This document shows positions 1-7,004 of a stretch of 22,058 nucleotides of DNA, one piece after another. A program made the position numbers and the translations under genes. The DNA comes from JACZWZ01 sp964194935 (lineage in GTDB: Bacteria > Actinomycetota > Acidimicrobiia > Spongiisociales > UBA11373): the NCBI GenBank assembly GCA_964194935.1, contig CAXMOL010000112.1, forward strand, positions 1 through 22,058, read 5' to 3'. Below the pieces are notes generated by a model. It worked only from the letters and a program-made list of their open reading frames with translations. It made no database searches and was not told the origin of the DNA. The number at the start of each line of letters is the position of its first letter. The first letter of the stretch is position 1.

Positions 1-280
1 TGGCTTCGGGGCCGTACTTTTCGGTGACGAACCGCTTTAGTGCCCGAATGGCGATCGGTTGGTCGACATCACCCCGTCGGCAGGCGTCCTCACACGGAGC
101 CGCGCAGACCCTCCCACACACTGAGGCAAAAGGGTTTGGCATCCTCGCAGTGAGGTATGCCGTCTTGTCGTCACCCTCGGCGATGGCCGCAACGTACGCG
201 CCAGCGTTGGTGTGAACCGGGCAGGCGGCCATGCACGGGATGTTCTTGTCGTAATACGACAGTTCGAGCGGGATAGCCAT
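1..280 (-). CDS. GltD-like FAD-dependent oxidoreductase, N-terminal part (runs off the window)
   Basis: The first 93 codons of a gene that continues past base 1. The translation shows the N-terminal Fe-S domain typical of the glutamate synthase beta chain and related FAD/NAD(P)H oxidoreductases: C16-x3-C20-P, then SVCGRVCAAPCEDACRRG with Cys 55, 59, 63 and 67, then a PIAIRALKRFV helix. In this family the cysteines carry two 4Fe-4S clusters that pass electrons to or from a following FAD/NAD(P)H module, which is outside the window. The ATG shares one base with the stop codon of the upstream membrane protein (TGATG), so the two are translationally coupled. The electron acceptor cannot be told from this fragment. 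A GltB partner is not in view, so a role other than glutamate synthesis is possible. Confidence 0.85.
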   Translation of the reverse strand, partial: MAIPLELSYYDKNIPCMAACPVHTNAGAYVAAIAEGDDKTAYLTARMPNPFASVCGRVCAAPCEDACRRGDVDQPIAIRALKRFVTEKYGPEA

Positions 281-492
281 CAGATGAGTCTGCGCCGCTG
301 GGCGAATCTGAGCAGCCACAGGCCAGCACCGAGTCCCACTCCCCACACTGCGAGGACAAGACTGTCACTGACGAATGAAGACGCAGAGGCGACCGGGCCC
401 AGACGCACCACAAAGTTGGGCAGCCACACAGTGGCCACCACGAAGTAGACAAAGATGACCAATCCGCGCAACGACGCGTTCATCCAGGTCAT
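280..492 (-). CDS. small two-helix membrane protein upstream of the GltD-like gene
   Basis: A 70-aa protein starting MTWMNASLRG. I chose this ATG because a GGAGGG site lies about 6 bases upstream (near 500-505); a longer reading frame extends upstream but has no such site. Two hydrophobic stretches, about residues 9-26 and 43-63, predict two membrane helices, and the C terminus is basic (RRRLI). The stop overlaps the next gene's ATG by one base, so it probably belongs with the GltD-like oxidoreductase and may anchor it or act with it at the membrane. That is inference from position. No family recognised. Confidence 0.7.
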   Translation of the reverse strand: MTWMNASLRGLVIFVYFVVATVWLPNFVVRLGPVASASSFVSDSLVLAVWGVGLGAGLWLLRFAQRRRLI

Positions 493-609
493 CTTTTGCC
501 CTCCAAATCTGTTGCGCTCGGCCAGCGTACCGGCCTTCGTCGTGCCTCGGAAACGCGACTCGTCCAACCAATGCGAAAGAAACTAGGGGCATCATCAAGA
601 CCGCGCGTA

Positions 610-623
610 GGGCCTAATGACCC
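610..623. promoter_or_regulatory. DosR-like imperfect palindrome between divergent genes
   Basis: GGGCCTAATGACCC matches 11 of 14 positions of the mycobacterial DosR/DevR box (GGGACTWWAGTCCC). It lies about 118 bases upstream of the small membrane protein and 77 upstream of the lipoprotein at 700. It could place the redox pair under hypoxia or redox control, but one imperfect site is weak evidence. Confidence 0.25.
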
Positions 624-699
624 AAGCTCGATGGTCCGATGATGCCTGCCGCATCGCCCCGGACCGGGTCGGTAGCACAGCCCACTACGGTGCGTTCTC

Positions 700-1053
700 A
701 TGAAAGCACTCGCCGCCCTCCTCGTTCTTTGCTCGGTATTGATCTCCTGCGGTGACGATGGACCGTCGACGGCTGAAGACGGACCGCTCACGGCTGCGGA
801 ACGCGAATGGTGCACGCTGAGCGACAGCACTGATGAAACCGCACACCGGTTCGACCTGATCTTCGAGGCTGGACTCAGCCTCGGCCTGCCCGTGGATGCC
901 ATGAATGCGCAGTCCGCCGCCCTCCTGGAGGAGTACATGGCCGACGGAATGACTCGCGACGAAGCCGTCTCTCGGGTCTCCGATGATCTCCTCAACGAGC
1001 CAACATTCATCGAGGCCTGCCAAGCCGCATACGAACTCGAGTTCGGGAGCTAG
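700..1053 (+). CDS. small secreted lipoprotein, unknown function
   Basis: 117 aa. The N terminus (MKALAALLVLCSVLISCGDD) is a lipoprotein signal peptide with lipobox LISC, so C17 would be lipidated after cleavage. The mature part is acidic and predicted helical, with two further cysteines (C38 and C107) that could pair outside the membrane. No catalytic motif or family recognised. A residue stretch near 85-98 (TRDEAVSRVSDDLL) looks like a short helix-turn-helix-like or EF-hand-like acidic helix, but no complete calcium loop is present. It converges on the cupredoxin-like lipoprotein gene with only two bases between the stop codons. Confidence 0.7.
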   Translation: MKALAALLVLCSVLISCGDDGPSTAEDGPLTAAEREWCTLSDSTDETAHRFDLIFEAGLSLGLPVDAMNAQSAALLEEYMADGMTRDEAVSRVSDDLLNEPTFIEACQAAYELEFGS

Positions 1054-1062
1054 AACTAGCTC
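1047..1062. terminator. perfect palindrome holding both convergent stop codons
   Basis: GAGCTAG-AA-CTAGCTC has 7-bp arms. The TAG at 1051-1053 ends the plus-strand lipoprotein gene and its mirror image at 1056-1058 ends the minus-strand gene. No T-run follows on either side, so intrinsic termination would be weak. Confidence 0.35.
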
Positions 1063-1691
1063 GCCTCCTCTGGAACATCAAAGACGATGACCCGGCCGGT
1101 TATCTCCGGGAACAACACGTCCTGCGCGGCGTACTCGCCTGTCTGTAGCGCGATGAAGGTCATCACATCAGTGACTCCGAGCGTCACATATCCATGAACA
1201 TCGGTTCCAAGCGGCTTGATCCCCGCAGGTGAGGCTTCCTTGAAGGGGACGAACGTCGGCTTCAAGTGGTGGACGAGGTGGCTCAGTTCGCCCACGTCGG
1301 TCACTCCCGCGATCCCGTAGTCGACCAGTTCCTCGTCAGTCAGCGAGGCAACCTCGTACTCGTCTATCTCCGGGAGCAGCATCCAGCGCATCTGGACCGG
1401 GATGAGGCCGTTGATCCGGAAGTGATGCTCCGTTGTCCCGTGGTTGCGGAGGATCAGACGAATCGGGCGTCCGGCGGGGAGAAAGATAATGTCCGGATCG
1501 AAGCCTTCGTCGGTGAGATTTATGTTCACCGGCAACGGCGGCAAAGAGAAGTCGGGTTCCACCGTGACGCTCTCCCGCGAACCCGCCCCACCGGCAGTAA
1601 GGGTCTCTTCGGAATCTCCGCTGCAGGCGCTTCCAACAAGTGCAAGCGCCAGCGCTGCAACCAGATATCGCACCGAGTATCGATGGCTCAT
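1056..1691 (-). CDS. lipoprotein with cupredoxin-like domain
   Basis: 211 aa from MSHRYS. This ATG has GGAGG about 11 bases upstream and places a proper lipoprotein signal (lipobox VGSAC, C23) at the N terminus; the open frame further upstream does not code for a plausible leader. Residues 55-97 read as the first half of a cupredoxin-like beta-barrel: DPDIIFLPAGRPIRLILRNH followed by EHHFRINGL, a pattern seen in EfeO/plastocyanin-like domains. The C-terminal strand (residues 165-205) lacks the Cys-x-His-Met loop of blue-copper sites, and about 60 residues are inserted between the halves. There are several histidines (84, 89, 90, 138, 141, 142, 166), so another kind of metal site is possible. 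Envelope location is likely; the function is unknown. Confidence 0.75.
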   Translation of the reverse strand: MSHRYSVRYLVAALALALVGSACSGDSEETLTAGGAGSRESVTVEPDFSLPPLPVNINLTDEGFDPDIIFLPAGRPIRLILRNHGTTEHHFRINGLIPVQMRWMLLPEIDEYEVASLTDEELVDYGIAGVTDVGELSHLVHHLKPTFVPFKEASPAGIKPLGTDVHGYVTLGVTDVMTFIALQTGEYAAQDVLFPEITGRVIVFDVPEEAS

Positions 1692-1784
1692 GGCGTTGTA
1701 ATCCTCCATACGACGCAAGACGCCGACAGCGCCCCGCATCCTCCGTGGTTCTTGAGCCGACCATATCAAAGGCGCGCCGGGTAC

Positions 1785-1813
1785 CGGATAGGGCCATTTG
1801 ACCGTTCGGTCAA
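1785..1813 (-). promoter_or_regulatory. candidate promoter with overlapping TetR-type operator
   Basis: TTGACCGTTCGGTCAA at 1798-1813 is a palindrome with 7-bp arms, in the style of TetR/AcrR operators. Read on the minus strand, TTGACC (1813-1808) serves as a -35 box with TATCCG (1790-1785) 17 bases on, pointing at the cupredoxin-like lipoprotein gene at 1691. A repressor bound here would cover the -35. No TetR gene lies in the window. Confidence 0.45.
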
Positions 1814-1850
1814 GAGGATAATGGAGCACTCGGTAGTCAGTCGTCAGGAG

Positions 1851-1903
1851 ACCCCCTCCGTCACCGGCCTTGCCGGTGCCACCTCCCCCTGAGGGGGAGG
1901 AAC
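1851..1903. repeat. composite double-hairpin repeat, copy A
   Basis: Two adjacent perfect hairpins: CACCGGC-CTT-GCCGGTG (1862-1878) and CCTCCCCC-TGA-GGGGGAGG (1882-1900), preceded by a C-rich run. Related copies occur at 6697-6753 and 6850-6900, with the same C/G-rich stem and a different second stem. It lies about 65 bases past the end of guaA and may also help end its transcript. The rest of 1692-1966 holds only the promoter described above. Confidence 0.7.
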
Positions 1904-1966
1904 GAAGAAAAGAGTGGCTTCTCGACTAACTACTGAAGACTGAAGACCGCGCTGCGCAGCAGCGCC

Positions 1967-3505
1967 CTACTCCCATTCGATCGTTGCCGGTGGTTTCGAG
2001 GAGATGTCGTAGGCGACCCGATTGATCCCCTCCACCTCGTTGATGACCCGAGATGAGATCCGCTCCAACAGGTCATGGGGCAACCGGGCCCAGTCGGCGG
2101 TCATGGCGTCCTCGCTGGTCACGGCCCGAACAATCAACGGATAGGCATACGTTCGGCTGTCGCCCTGCACGCCCACCGATCTGATCGCCGGCAACACTCC
2201 AAATGCCTGCCAAATCTCGCGGTAGAGACCGGCACGTCGGATCTCATCGAGGATGACCGCATCGGCCAAGCGCAGAATCTCGAGCCGATCCCTTGTGACC
2301 TCACCGATGATCCGAACCGCAAGTCCCGGACCGGGAAACGGCTGACGCCACACGATCTCCTCGGGAAGGCCCAACTCTTCACCGACCGCTCGAACCTCAT
2401 CCTTGAACAGATGACGCAATGGTTCGACGAGGCTGAAGTCCATGTCATCGGGCAATCCGCCGACGTTGTGATGACTCTTTATCTTGGCAGCGTCCTTGGT
2501 TCCCGACTCGATCACATCGGGGTACAGGGTGCCCTGTACGAGGTACTTGGCGTCCTCGACATCTTTGGCGACGTCCTCGAAGACACGGATGAACGTCTCG
2601 CCGATGATCAGCCGTTTCTGTTCGGGGTCGGTAACACCTGCCAGCGCGTCGATAAACCGGTCCTGAGCCTGGACGTGAATCAGATCGACGTCGAGGTTGG
2701 CCCGGAAGGTCGCTTCGACCTGTGCGCCCTCATCCAGCCGGAGCAACCCATGGTCGACGAAGACACACGTGAGCCGCTGTCCGACAGCTCGGTGCACCAG
2801 GGCGGCAGCCACCGCAGAATCGACGCCTCCGCTCAGTCCGCAGATGATCCGACCCTCCGGAGCGCTGCTTCGAATCTCGGCAACGGCTTGTTCGATGATG
2901 CCAACGTGGGTCCAAGTCGGACGTGCCCGACATACGTCGTACAAGAAGTGCTTCAACACCTCCTGTCCCCGGGGAGTATGAGCCACCTCGGGATGGAACT
3001 GGACACCGCACAGTCCTCGATCGAGATCCTCCATCGCCGCAACCGGCGAGGTCGCGGTCGAGGCGGTGACCACGAACCCCGGCGGGGGTTTTACGACCGC
3101 ATCGCCGTGGCTCATCCAAACCTCTTGCTGTTCGGGAAAGCCCGCAAACAACGCGGAACCAGATTCGATGCGAAGATCGGTTCGTCCATACTCGGCGTTC
3201 TCGGTACGAGCTACATCACCACCGAGGGCGTTGGCCAGAACCTGGTGTCCGTAGCAAATCCCGAGGATCGGGATGCCCATTTCCAGGATTCCCGGGTCGA
3301 TGTCATAGGCATCATCGGCGTAGACCGAGGCCGGCCCACCCGACAAGATGATCCCAGCAGGAGCGATCTCATTGATCTGCGTCACGGTCACATCGCGAGC
3401 CACGATCTCGGAGTAGACGTGGGCCTCGCGGACCCTACGGGCGATGAGTTGGGCGTACTGAGCGCCGAAGTCGACGACGAGGATCCGGTCGAATCCCTCC
3501 TGCAT
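1967..3505 (-). CDS. guaA: GMP synthase (glutamine-hydrolysing)
   Basis: 512 aa, a normal full length for GuaA, which turns XMP into GMP using ATP and ammonia from glutamine. The class I amidotransferase domain comes first: GICYGHQ with nucleophile C84, and VQFHPEV with H171 and E173 completing the triad. The ATP pyrophosphatase P-loop GLSGGVDS is at 223-230, and the C-terminal dimerisation domain ends in DISSKPPATIEWE. The start is MQEGFDRILVVDFG, whose ATG shares one base with the guaB3 stop (TGATG). The frame is open for another 336 bases upstream, but that part is only the antisense-frame shadow of guaB3. Cytoplasmic, last step of GMP synthesis. Confidence 0.97.
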   Translation of the reverse strand: MQEGFDRILVVDFGAQYAQLIARRVREAHVYSEIVARDVTVTQINEIAPAGIILSGGPASVYADDAYDIDPGILEMGIPILGICYGHQVLANALGGDVARTENAEYGRTDLRIESGSALFAGFPEQQEVWMSHGDAVVKPPPGFVVTASTATSPVAAMEDLDRGLCGVQFHPEVAHTPRGQEVLKHFLYDVCRARPTWTHVGIIEQAVAEIRSSAPEGRIICGLSGGVDSAVAAALVHRAVGQRLTCVFVDHGLLRLDEGAQVEATFRANLDVDLIHVQAQDRFIDALAGVTDPEQKRLIIGETFIRVFEDVAKDVEDAKYLVQGTLYPDVIESGTKDAAKIKSHHNVGGLPDDMDFSLVEPLRHLFKDEVRAVGEELGLPEEIVWRQPFPGPGLAVRIIGEVTRDRLEILRLADAVILDEIRRAGLYREIWQAFGVLPAIRSVGVQGDSRTYAYPLIVRAVTSEDAMTADWARLPHDLLERISSRVINEVEGINRVAYDISSKPPATIEWE

Positions 3506-4662
3506 CAGCCCATGCCGACGTGCTGGGTGATCTGCAGCGCCTTGCCTTCGGTCTTCAGTGCCGGAGCCACCATCACCTCGGCCTTCTGGAATTCCTTCAG
3601 GTCGGCGTACCCGGTGGTCGCCATCGACACCCGCAGCCCGCCAAATATGTTGCGGCGCCCGTCGTTTTCGTGGGCGGGACCGCGCAGGATCTCCTCCAGG
3701 GTTCCGAGTTCCCCGACCTCGACCCGCGCCCCTCGCGGCAACGTCGGGTGGAATGTGGCCATACCCCAATGCTGACCTTTGCCGGGTGCCTCGGTAGCCG
3801 CAGCAATCGGCGATCCCAACATGACGGCGTCGGCACCACACGCAATGGCCTTGGCTACATCTCCCCCGGTTCGCATCCCGCCGTCGGCGATCACATGCAC
3901 ATATCGCCCGCTCTCATCGAGGTACTGGATTCGGGCACCGGTCGCGTCCGCAATGGCGGTCGCTTGGGGTACTCCGACACCGAGCACACCCCGGGTGGTG
4001 CACGCCGCACCCGGACCTACACCCACCAGGACCCCGACGGCTCCGGTGCGCATCAGGTGTAGTGCCGTTGAATACGAGGCGCAGCCGCCGACGATCACGG
4101 GGAGTTCGAACTCGGCGATGAACTTCGAAAGGTTCAATGGCTCGGTGCGAGTCGACACGTGTTCGGCCGAGACGACGGTTCCCTGGATGACAAGGATGTC
4201 CAAACCGGCCTGCAGCGTCAGATCCGCATATTCGACAACATGCTGCGGGGTGAGACTCGCTGAGGTGACGATCCCGGCGGATTTCATCTCGGCAATCCGA
4301 GCCGAAATGAGCTCGGGCTTTACCGGTTCGAGGTAGATCTCCTGCATCCGTCGGGTCGCCTTCTCCGGCGATAACCCGGCGATCTCAGTGAAGTAGGGAT
4401 CCGGGTCTTCGTACCGGGTCCACAACCCTTCGAGGTTGAGGACCCCGATGCCTCCGAGGCGGCCGATCTCGATCGCGGTAACCGGGCTGACCGCAGAGTC
4501 CATCGCCGAAGCCAGCATCGGGAGTTCGAAGCGGTAGGCATCAATCTCCCAGGAGATATCGACGTCGTCGGGGTCGCGGGTACGCCGACTCGGCACGATG
4601 GCTATGTCGTCGAACCCCCACGCCCTGCGTCCGGTCTTACCGATGCCGATGTCGATTTCCAT
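3505..4662 (-). CDS. guaB3: GuaB3-family IMP dehydrogenase-like protein
   Basis: 385 aa, a TIM-barrel protein of the IMP dehydrogenase/GMP reductase superfamily. The catalytic loop is GVGPGAACTTRGVLGVG, with the nucleophile at C221. The phosphate-binding region IADGGMRTGGD follows. Both regulatory CBS domains of ordinary GuaB are missing, and the length and N terminus (MEIDIGIGKTGRRAWGFDDI) fit the actinobacterial/cyanobacterial GuaB3 branch. A cyanobacterial GuaB3 has been reported as a true IMP dehydrogenase; the role of the actinobacterial ones is less settled. One-base overlap with guaA argues for XMP supply to GMP synthase here. No classical CBS-containing guaB is in the window. The start ATG lacks a clear ribosome site and lies 4 bases from a hairpin (4667-4690). 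Confidence 0.9.
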   Translation of the reverse strand: MEIDIGIGKTGRRAWGFDDIAIVPSRRTRDPDDVDISWEIDAYRFELPMLASAMDSAVSPVTAIEIGRLGGIGVLNLEGLWTRYEDPDPYFTEIAGLSPEKATRRMQEIYLEPVKPELISARIAEMKSAGIVTSASLTPQHVVEYADLTLQAGLDILVIQGTVVSAEHVSTRTEPLNLSKFIAEFELPVIVGGCASYSTALHLMRTGAVGVLVGVGPGAACTTRGVLGVGVPQATAIADATGARIQYLDESGRYVHVIADGGMRTGGDVAKAIACGADAVMLGSPIAAATEAPGKGQHWGMATFHPTLPRGARVEVGELGTLEEILRGPAHENDGRRNIFGGLRVSMATTGYADLKEFQKAEVMVAPALKTEGKALQITQHVGMG

Positions 4663-4666
4663 ATGA

Positions 4667-4690
4667 CTGCCCGTGTGGAGTTGCGGGCAG
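4667..4690 (-). promoter_or_regulatory. stem-loop just upstream of guaB3
   Basis: CTGCCCG at 4667-4673 pairs perfectly with CGGGCAG at 4684-4690 around a 10-base loop, ending four bases before the guaB3 ATG where a ribosome site would be expected. It may affect guaB3 translation or be a weak terminator after the DUF554 gene. No T-run. Confidence 0.3.
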
Positions 4691-4735
4691 GGTACTCAGG
4701 GGGGAACTCGTTGGCCCGTGGTCGCCGGTCGGGAC

Positions 4736-5419
4736 TCAGCCCCACCACCACACGAAGAGAGGGGCCAGCACCACTGCCGGAAGCAGGTTGGCTACACGAA
4801 TCTGTTTGAGGTCCAGCAGACGCAACGAGATACCCAGCAACAGAATGCCGCCGGCCGCTCCGAGGGCGTCGAGCATCGGGTCGGTCAATACGCCATCGAG
4901 GGTTCCGGCGGTGAGCGCCAATCCACCTTGGAGTACGGCGATCGTGATGATCGACAGCCCGACACCCCAGCCGTAGACGGCGGCAAAAGCGATCGAGGCA
5001 AAACCATCGAGACCCGACTTTACGAATAACAGCTCGGGGTCGCCGAGTCCGTCCTCGATGGAACCAACAATGGTGAGCGGCCCGACGCAGAACACGAGGG
5101 AAGCAAATACGAACCCTTGGCTGAATCGGGAATCGGAGGCTTCCCCGGCGAAGCGGCGCTGTAGCGACGCCCCCAAGGCATCGAGTCCGCCCTCGATTCG
5201 GATCATCTCGCCGATCAGTGCCCCCAACAGCACTGCACCGAGGACCAGCGGGAACTCGTCGGTGGGCATGATCTCGCGGACTCCAACGGCAGCGGTCAAC
5301 AACCCGAGAGAACCCAGCACCGTTTCTCGAATCCGCTCGGGAAACCGCGCCCCGGCGGTCGCTCCGATCGCAGTGCCGACCAGCACGGTTGCGATGTTGG
5401 TGATAACTCCGACGGGCAT
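4736..5419 (-). CDS. DUF554 family membrane protein
   Basis: About 227 aa, almost wholly hydrophobic with six to seven predicted membrane helices. The sequence carries the DUF554 (YqgA/YdfK) signatures: an N-terminal GVITNIATVLVGTAIGA segment followed by RFPERIRETV, and a central FCVGPLTIVGSIEDGLGD followed by FVKSGLDGFAS. The family sits in the inner membrane and has no settled function; a transport role is usually guessed. I start it at MPVGVITN because family members begin at this point. A GTG at 5449 would add ten residues. It lies between the Nfu_N/HEAT gene (61 bases upstream) and guaB3 (73 bases downstream), all on one strand, so co-transcription is likely. Confidence 0.85.
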   Translation of the reverse strand: MPVGVITNIATVLVGTAIGATAGARFPERIRETVLGSLGLLTAAVGVREIMPTDEFPLVLGAVLLGALIGEMIRIEGGLDALGASLQRRFAGEASDSRFSQGFVFASLVFCVGPLTIVGSIEDGLGDPELLFVKSGLDGFASIAFAAVYGWGVGLSIITIAVLQGGLALTAGTLDGVLTDPMLDALGAAGGILLLGISLRLLDLKQIRVANLLPAVVLAPLFVWWWG

Positions 5420-5479
5420 GGCGGCGATGGTATATCCAACAGGTCTCACCTCGGCCGGCCAAGGGCCACGCCTACTCCG

Positions 5480-6601
5480 CTACTCGGCCTCTTCGCCTTG
5501 ACTTCGACGCCACACCGTGTTGGCCTCGAACCTGACCTGAAAATCTTCGTCGGCCGTCGCGAGGATGATTTGCTCCTCGCTGGGGTCGATGCCGATGTCG
5601 GAAATGGCGCGGACGGCCCGCCATCTGATCCACGGATCGGAATCGAAGATCGCCTCTTCGAACAACGGCCGGAACATGTCGTCCTCCCGGTCAGCTGCCG
5701 CGTCGAGTGCGGTCCGTCGTACGACCCGCGACTCTTCCCGAAAGCCGGTGATCACGGCAGCCTTGGCCACGTCGGCGTCTCCGCTGAGCGCCAGGGTCGC
5801 GACCGCGGCGCGGCGATGGCGCGGATCCTCGGCTCCGAGAGCAGCGACGAGCAGAGCGCGATGCTCGGCACGATCAGGATCCATCAGGTGGAGGTCCTCG
5901 GGTCTCACCTCCGTGATACTGAGGCGGCCCGCTTCTTCGAGCAGTTCGTCGCGAGTCCGCTGCGGTTGCTGCGACACCTGCCCATCCCAAAACAGCTCGA
6001 CCACCATGGCCAGCAGCGGGTCGAGTCTCTCCTCCCACGATGAGCGGGAACTGAGGCCGATCGTGACAAAATCGCCGGCCACCATGACATCGGTGATGTC
6101 ATCCTCCATGAACAGCGACACCACCCGATCGTCGTCTTCCACGGGCTCGCCACGGCGGTGCCAGATTCCGGGCGCCGGCTCGCCACCGACCTGGAACTTC
6201 ACCTTGCGGGGGTGAGGGGTTGCCTCCGGGATGACCGGACCGGAAAACACCCGGTCGAACACGGAGTCAACTCCTGGGGCGCCACCCTCAACCCTGAGCA
6301 GGTACATGCCATCGACGACTCCATGGCTAAGACTGATCCCGTGGCCAAGATCGTGCTCCCACATTCCTTCGGAAATGTGGCTGGTGACCAGTGCCGAGAG
6401 CCTCGCTTCATCGGCCGGCGTCCACGCAGCTCGAGAGAAGAACTGCTTGAGTAAATCCTTGAACGGTCCCAGCTCCTCGAACGACAAGTGCATCGCAATC
6501 TCGCTGGTGAGGTGCTGTGAGGCCTCCCCGATTAGCTCGAGATCCTGGATCGCAGCGCGAGTGGCGTCCATTTCGTTGCTCATGGTCATATCGTCGCACA
6601 T
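5480..6601 (-). CDS. Nfu_N-domain and HEAT-repeat protein (CvfC-like architecture)
   Basis: 373 aa, acidic, with no signal peptide or membrane helix. Residues about 131-205 (KVKFQVGG, then SLFMEDDITDVMVAGDFVTIGL and a W-containing helix) match the N-terminal domain of Nfu/NifU scaffold proteins. The CxxC-bearing C-terminal Nfu domain that holds the Fe-S cluster is absent. Residues about 245-370 form four to five HEAT-like helical repeats (for example DPRHRRAAVATLALSGDADV and DSDPWIRWRAVRAISDIG). The Nfu_N plus HEAT arrangement resembles staphylococcal conserved virulence factor C. Residues 1-120 match nothing I know. A protein-binding or Fe-S-related adaptor role is inference. The start is uncertain: ATGs at 6601, 6589 and 6583 all lack a clear ribosome site. 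Confidence 0.75.
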   Translation of the reverse strand: MCDDMTMSNEMDATRAAIQDLELIGEASQHLTSEIAMHLSFEELGPFKDLLKQFFSRAAWTPADEARLSALVTSHISEGMWEHDLGHGISLSHGVVDGMYLLRVEGGAPGVDSVFDRVFSGPVIPEATPHPRKVKFQVGGEPAPGIWHRRGEPVEDDDRVVSLFMEDDITDVMVAGDFVTIGLSSRSSWEERLDPLLAMVVELFWDGQVSQQPQRTRDELLEEAGRLSITEVRPEDLHLMDPDRAEHRALLVAALGAEDPRHRRAAVATLALSGDADVAKAAVITGFREESRVVRRTALDAAADREDDMFRPLFEEAIFDSDPWIRWRAVRAISDIGIDPSEEQIILATADEDFQVRFEANTVWRRSQGEEAE

Positions 6602-6696
6602 TGCGGATTCGGCTCCGCTCCCCTCACTCGCATCAGCAAGAAGCCACTCCCCCCTTGAGGGTGATCTGTCGCGTTTAGTGCCCGACGGTTGATTGG

Positions 6697-6753
6697 ATCA
6701 CTCTCCCCTCTGGGGGGAGTCAATCGGCCCCAGGCCGATTGGTGGGGGGAACT
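6697..6753. repeat. composite double-hairpin repeat, copy B
   Basis: CTCTCCCC-TCT-GGGGGGAG (6701-6719, one G-T pair) is followed directly by CAATCGGCC-CCA-GGCCGATTG (6721-6741, a perfect 9-bp stem) and a G-rich tail GTGGGGGG. The same unit as copy C, in the opposite orientation. Confidence 0.75.
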
Positions 6754-6849
6754 CACCAAGTCACGGCAAACGGCCTGCGGATCGGACGCACACCGACTCG
6801 GCGAACTGACCCACAAGATGTGTTGGCCTGATAAAGACGAACACCGGAA

Positions 6850-6900
6850 ACCCCCCACCAGCTCGCTTCGCTCGCTGACTCCCCCCAAAGGGGAGAGTGT
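6850..6900. repeat. composite double-hairpin repeat, copy C
   Basis: Inverted relative to copy B. It has a C-rich lead, then a hairpin with outer stem CAGC/GCTG (6859-6877), then CTCCCCCC-AAA-GGGGAGAG (6879-6897). The single mismatch in the last stem becomes a G-U pair in the minus-strand transcript, which matches the G-T pair of copy B on its own strand. Confidence 0.7.
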
Positions 6901-6979
6901 TCAGTAAAGAACCGTCGGTCCTATCGCGCAACCCGACACCCTTGAGGTGGAGCCAGACCGAAGCCGTTGGTGAGGGTCC

Positions 6980-7004
6980 GTTCTCCCCCCTGAGGGGGGA
7001 GAAC
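6980..7004. repeat. C/G-rich hairpin, copy D (single stem)
   Basis: GTTCTCCCCCC at 6980-6990 pairs perfectly over 11 bp with GGGGGGAGAAC at 6994-7004, loop TGA. It corresponds to the shared stem of copies A-C without the variable second stem. It ends about 95 bases before the trpS start. Confidence 0.65.

Noticed and set aside
2075..3775. 566-aa plus-strand open frame opposite guaA and guaB3
   Set aside because: A shadow of two well-identified genes; the translation shows no family features.
3506..3841. Upstream extension of the guaA reading frame to 624 aa
   Set aside because: It overlaps guaB3 in another frame, is Arg/Gly/Pro-rich shadow sequence, and conserved GuaA begins at 3505.
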